Below, in pieces: positions 60,051-64,000 of a stretch of DNA of 64,000 nucleotides. The translations under genes were made by a program, and so were the position numbers. Position 1 is the stretch's first letter, and every line of letters starts with the position of its first letter. Under the pieces are notes generated by a model. It was not told the origin of the DNA. It saw only the letters and a program-made list of their open reading frames with translations, and searched no databases. Origin of the DNA: Paramarasmius palmivorus (lineage: Eukaryota > Basidiomycota > Agaricomycetes > Agaricales > Marasmiaceae); contig JAYKXP010000077.1 in the NCBI GenBank assembly GCA_037176845.1, forward strand, positions 1 to 64,000. The letters are read 5' to 3'.

Positions 60051-61059
60051 GTATCGTGTGCTTCGGCTGCGACCACTTGGATTGGTTGTGGATCTCGATT
60101 GCTGGGCTACCAGTTAAGGGCGAAATCCACTCAGTCTTGGACCATGCAGCAATACGTGGCTCCTTACCTGTGCATTTTGCATCTAATTGTGAGCAGGAAC
60201 ATCAGGGATTTCATCGAGTGTAGTTTTGTCGGGGTTCACATACCTTGAACACAGTCCATGGTCGATATCTTGCCAAAAAATGTAGACGTAGAAGGAGCAG
60301 CCAACAAAGAAAAGTGGTCTTATATGCGTTGGGATTGCTTACTTCATTTATTAATGGAAGTAGATGAAATCAATCAGATGTTACCATGCATGGTGCAGGA
60401 ATACCAGGGAGAGATTACCTCTCGGACAGTGCCACACGCATTGCCTGAGGCCCGAAGAAATCGTCTATAACAGATACCATGACTGAAGAGCTCATGAAAA
60501 GAGCTCGAACTTAGCCAGAAGCGCAATCCATGGTTGGCTGTACCAGGAGCCATCATTTTCCGGTGATTAGAAGGCATGTGTCCGGTTAATTTGACCTGAT
60601 TTAGTAACCCACGCTCAAGAGCAAAGCGTTTCCGCGATTTTGATCGCATTCAACTTCAGAAGCCCCGATTACCGCGCTTTTGCTATCCGGTTCTATCGAG
60701 GTGGCAAATCTTCCATGAGGGAGTAGGATAGCGGGCTACCCAGCCCTGCGTGCAGGGGAGGAGATATGTGTCATTCATTTCTCTTGACATTGAATTTGTC
60801 TGATTGGCTTTTAGTAGCCCATGCCACACACGTGCCTAACAGGCAGTAACAGTTCTATCTACTTCAACCATGTCACTGCACCTTGTCCGTGTACTTGAAT
60901 TTACGAGATGTTTGATGAATGATAGCGGGATAAATCATTGCTTTGTGATTAACTGGAGTTGCGGAAGAGCTCGGCAAAGGGTGAAGATCTATCACATTGT
61001 AGTTGTTTAAACTGTTCAAGTCGAGACGCGACTATCGTTCATAAGCGCCGCGGCTACGG
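60051..61059. other. No recognised gene
   Basis: May contain the first exon of the minus-strand membrane protein near 60190. Otherwise nothing recognisable. Confidence 0.35.
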
Positions 61060-62000
61060 TAGGCGCTGAGTACCCCTAACCCTAGTCAAAACAACAGAAG
61101 CGAAGCAGCCACGTCTTTTCTTCCTTGTCGACTTCCATCATCTTCCTGCCTCTCAGTCTCCATGGATCACTCTAGACGTTCCCTAACGGTTGAATGGGTG
61201 CAGTATGACGACACCACAGTGGCTAGTAGGGAGCCTGGACACGGTACGTTTGCTTAGTCTCAGAGAGCGTACTGTCAGACTCATCGTTTGGCGTTTATTC
61301 TAGGCTGCACTGGTAGCCGCCCTCTTACTGAGAGGTCAGCCAACTGCTTTGATATAGGAACCTAAGAAGACAAAACACCTCCCCGCCTCTTTTGTCTATC
61401 CTTACTCCCCGACTTCCATGTATCTCCACGCTCCATTCACAGGACGAATGAATGCGTTGTCTACCGAAAGGGTTCCTGGTCAGCGACTCTAACAGCACCA
61501 TGGCGAACCTTCAAACTTATCGGATCGCTCGCATCATCATGTTTAGTGAAAAAGAAAGCTTGGATGTGGCCACGGTATGTTTTACCCAGATTCGGTTTAG
61601 ATCACTTCCCTCACTTTCCCGATGTAGGGTACATCTGGACCAAAGAAACTGCCCTCATATGAACCTCCCACAAATCTCATTATCATCACACCCCTCTAAT
61701 CCTTCAACGATAAGCTACGAAAATGTGTCCTTCCCCATTACATAATTCTTTCTCTCCCAATTCCAACTTCCTCATGTTGTAGATCCACAAGATTCTATAG
61801 TATGGTCCTTTCAATGGCCGGGGGAGCTCTGCGGGTGCCGAGAAAGGAGCAGCTGTCGGGTCTACACTGCAGGGAATACAGCACACTCTCGCTGCTACCT
61901 CCTTTCTTCTTTTCATTCTCCAAGGCGACGTGCCTGCTTCACACGTTCCATCATGCGCTCGCTGACTGTTTTTCCTCCTATGGTTGACCTTGGCGTTCCT
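61060..62000 (+). repeat. A-type module, copy 4
   Basis: It has the most complete head: GGTAGGCGCTGAG, then CCCTAACCCTAGTC. About 90 bp further an ATG (61162-61164) opens MDHSRRSLTVEWVQYDD..., which reaches a GTACGTTTGC donor. An acceptor (TTATTCTAG, about 61302) would continue for 20 codons and stop. The other copies do not keep this frame, so a protein-coding role is doubtful. Confidence 0.5.
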
Positions 62001-63549
62001 GCAGCGTGTAGTTCTTCGATGTCGGTGAATGGAAAGAGGGTTCACTTGGGCTAGTCGTAAACCACATGCCTCATATCTGCTTTTAGCGCTCTCTTCTCCG
62101 TTCCTAGCCTATCCGTTTACACGGACACCTCTTACCGCACACATACTCTATATGTCACCCCCCGACTTGCAAGCGCCTGCGGCCATGTCTTGCGGTTATC
62201 GAGGGTGACAGGCTTTCTGACGAACTTGACAGATTCCAAGGATCCTAATAAATCACTCGAACCTATCTCTCGTTTCATCAACGGCAGTTGGTATACGGAT
62301 ACCAAAAAATTATAACTGGTTGGGTCAGGTCTGAAAGCAGGATATATACCAGCCATCAAGCCACTGTATGACTCTCCCTAGAATACACAATCGTTCACAT
62401 TACTTTATTATTCGCTTATCCTCTATTGGGTTTGATGCGTCTTCTATGGCCCTAGCTTTATTTTCTTCGACGCTAGATATCACCTTTCAGCGTTCTTTTT
62501 CTTCGCATCACGGGTCATCATTAGTGTATTAGTATGTGATACACGGTCTGCGGGACGGGTTGATCTGCCCTTCCCGCTTGAGCTGTCACATTCCTGATCC
62601 CTTGACGGTTTGTGTCGATTACTTTCTTTCACGATGCACTCGTGGTTGCGTGATGCAGAGCACAGCTTCTTTTTTGTTGTTCGGTCTTGGTACGTCTATC
62701 ACCCTCATGGGCTTCCGTCAGAGATATTGACAGGCTGCCCCTTCCCCAGCTGGCAGACCAATCACTGTCGAGCCCATTTTTCAGCATGGTATGTACTGTT
62801 GCAGATCACTTGGATGCATAGACTAACACGTTGAGACTCTTCAAATAGTAAGCATCGGTCTTCTCTACTCTTTAGATGTTGTCCTAATTATGAATGCGGT
62901 ACCTACAGCATTCGGGTATTGTCATCATTCACAACGAGTATCATATCAGAACACCCACTTTTTGGTCTCTTCGTAATCCTTGTAACGCAAAATGTGCCAA
63001 TACGCAAGAGCAAGCTCAAGGTTTGTCGGATAGCAGTGGGCTATCCAACACTTCAACCCGGTCGCGAACGCTTTGAAACGCTTCAAATCATCCAACCGGC
63101 TCACTTCGGTGAGCGGAATGCACAGCTTACTGTTGACATACAAAAGGTGACGAGGTCTTCAGGACTTCGCTCGAGATGACACTGACCTTCGAAGTACCCG
63201 AAGTCCCTGGTGCAATAGTAGCTTCAACGTTTGTACGTAACTGTCACTGTTGCCATGGGAGTGTCTGTGGCGATTGAGACGGTCGGTGGAGGTCGCTCGA
63301 AAGCTTACCATCATCTAATCATGTAAGTGAACATTGCGTATACTTACCCAGCAAATGCGCACTGAACGAATCATATCTACAGAAACAATGCAACAAGAAC
63401 TGTCATGCTATTTCTTGCAAAGTAATCTTCTGATAAGTAGAAGAGTATTCATATCTGACTATGAACTGTCAGCCTCGTCGGAGACGTGATATTAGTGAGT
63501 CATAGTGCACAACTTGATGTATCAATTCTGTCAACCGATCGAGGATTAG
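62001..63549. other. Possible 5' exons of paralogue D, not resolved
   Basis: The gene that starts to be readable at 63550 must have upstream exons. A hydrophobic stretch followed by basic residues (HPLFGLFVILV...RKSKLK, about 62945-63020) is a candidate for its first spans. I could not build a consistent splice pattern. Confidence 0.3.
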
Positions 63550-64000
63550 CTTTGGCGATGCTACGTAGTCTGGGGCCAGAGATACTTGATAATCGTTCTT
63601 CCGGGGAGCCTTTGTTTCATCAACCACGGTACGTTTGACCCCTCTAACAGAGTAGTCGGCTACTTACTGATCCTTTCTCTAGTGCTTGCATTAGTTGTCA
63701 TTGCACTCTATCGCAGCGGCTCACAATTCCCAAGCAGTGATGTTTCTGACGGGTCTATCCGTGAATATCCTTCCAAGACAGGCAACTACATCAATTGCGG
63801 GCTGTATCTGGGTACGGCTTTGACAAACACGATCATCACAGCGTTGATTGGTGTGCCTTACTCGCCTCTTCACGCTTCTCGTGCTTGACGAACTGTCAGC
63901 TATCAGAATCTTCCGCGTGTCGCGTGAATCGGGTAAAATTTTAGGGAGAAAATGGAGGAGACTGTACAATGTTGTTATGTCTATCACGTACGCTCGTGAG
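63550..64000 (+). CDS. Seven-transmembrane protein, paralogue D (leaves the window)
   Basis: Exons 63550-63628, 63683-63850 and 63900-64000 (continuing) join in phase across 54 and 49 bp introns. They encode LWRCYVVWGQRYLIIVLP...CFINHG, then LALVVIALYRSG, NYINCGLYLGTALTN, and RIFRVSRESGKILG. This matches the middle of paralogue B at 18-19 kb with the same intron positions, including the intron that has a GC donor in B (here an ordinary GTGTGC donor). No stop or frameshift is visible in the part present. Confidence 0.65.

Overview
The window looks like gene-poor, repeat-rich nuclear DNA of an agaricomycete (basidiomycete) fungus. Evidence: genes are cut by many 46-60 bp GT-AG introns, many with GTACGT or GTAAGT donors. 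Transposons include a CACTA/Plavaka-type element with a Tnp2-like transposase, a Ty3/Gypsy pol and a basidiomycete-type DDE transposase. A seven-transmembrane family with a VWG-R-W / LINHG signature is present. Short CCCTAACCC telomere-like motifs recur. There is no bacterial operon structure, no CRISPR and no recognisable rRNA or tRNA gene. Exon boundaries below were worked out by eye from splice signals, reading phase and comparison between paralogues. || Region 1 (1-30 kb) is a mosaic of segmental duplications. Its backbone is a four-copy family of receptor-like type I membrane proteins at 2836-4039, 8107-9238 (broken), 13719-15014 and 25688-26882, plus a tail fragment near 23.65 kb. Each has a signal peptide, a small beta-rich ectodomain, a Ser/Thr-rich stalk, one membrane span and a cytoplasmic tail. 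Three copies end in a PPxY motif. Between them lie duplicated blocks, including three 1.5 kb B units with a small paralogous gene, and a 2.2 kb Mutator-like element with about 420 bp inverted termini and a 9 bp target duplication. A seven-transmembrane gene and a partial copy of it occupy 18.1-20.1 kb on the minus strand. || Region 2 (30.6-48.4 kb) is a transposon graveyard holding one element that looks intact. In order: a 5'-truncated Ty3/Gypsy pol broken only by stop codons; a 6.0 kb CACTA-type element (34747-40779) with two uninterrupted genes; a DDE transposase pseudogene split by a 2.77 kb TA-flanked inverted-repeat element with a nested MITE; and a truncated third seven-transmembrane paralogue fused to the DDE relic. 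|| Region 3 (48.6-64 kb) holds more copies of a repeat module starting with the telomere-like motif, a candidate small secreted protein (52370), an unrecognised minus-strand gene (52.9-53.9 kb), a 1,146-residue membrane protein of unknown function (54398-57892), another Ser/Thr-rich single-pass membrane protein (minus, 58993-60050), and the start of a fourth seven-transmembrane paralogue leaving the window at 64000. || The genes do not form a metabolic pathway. The common theme is amplification and decay of cell-surface membrane proteins in a transposon-rich, possibly fast-evolving region.
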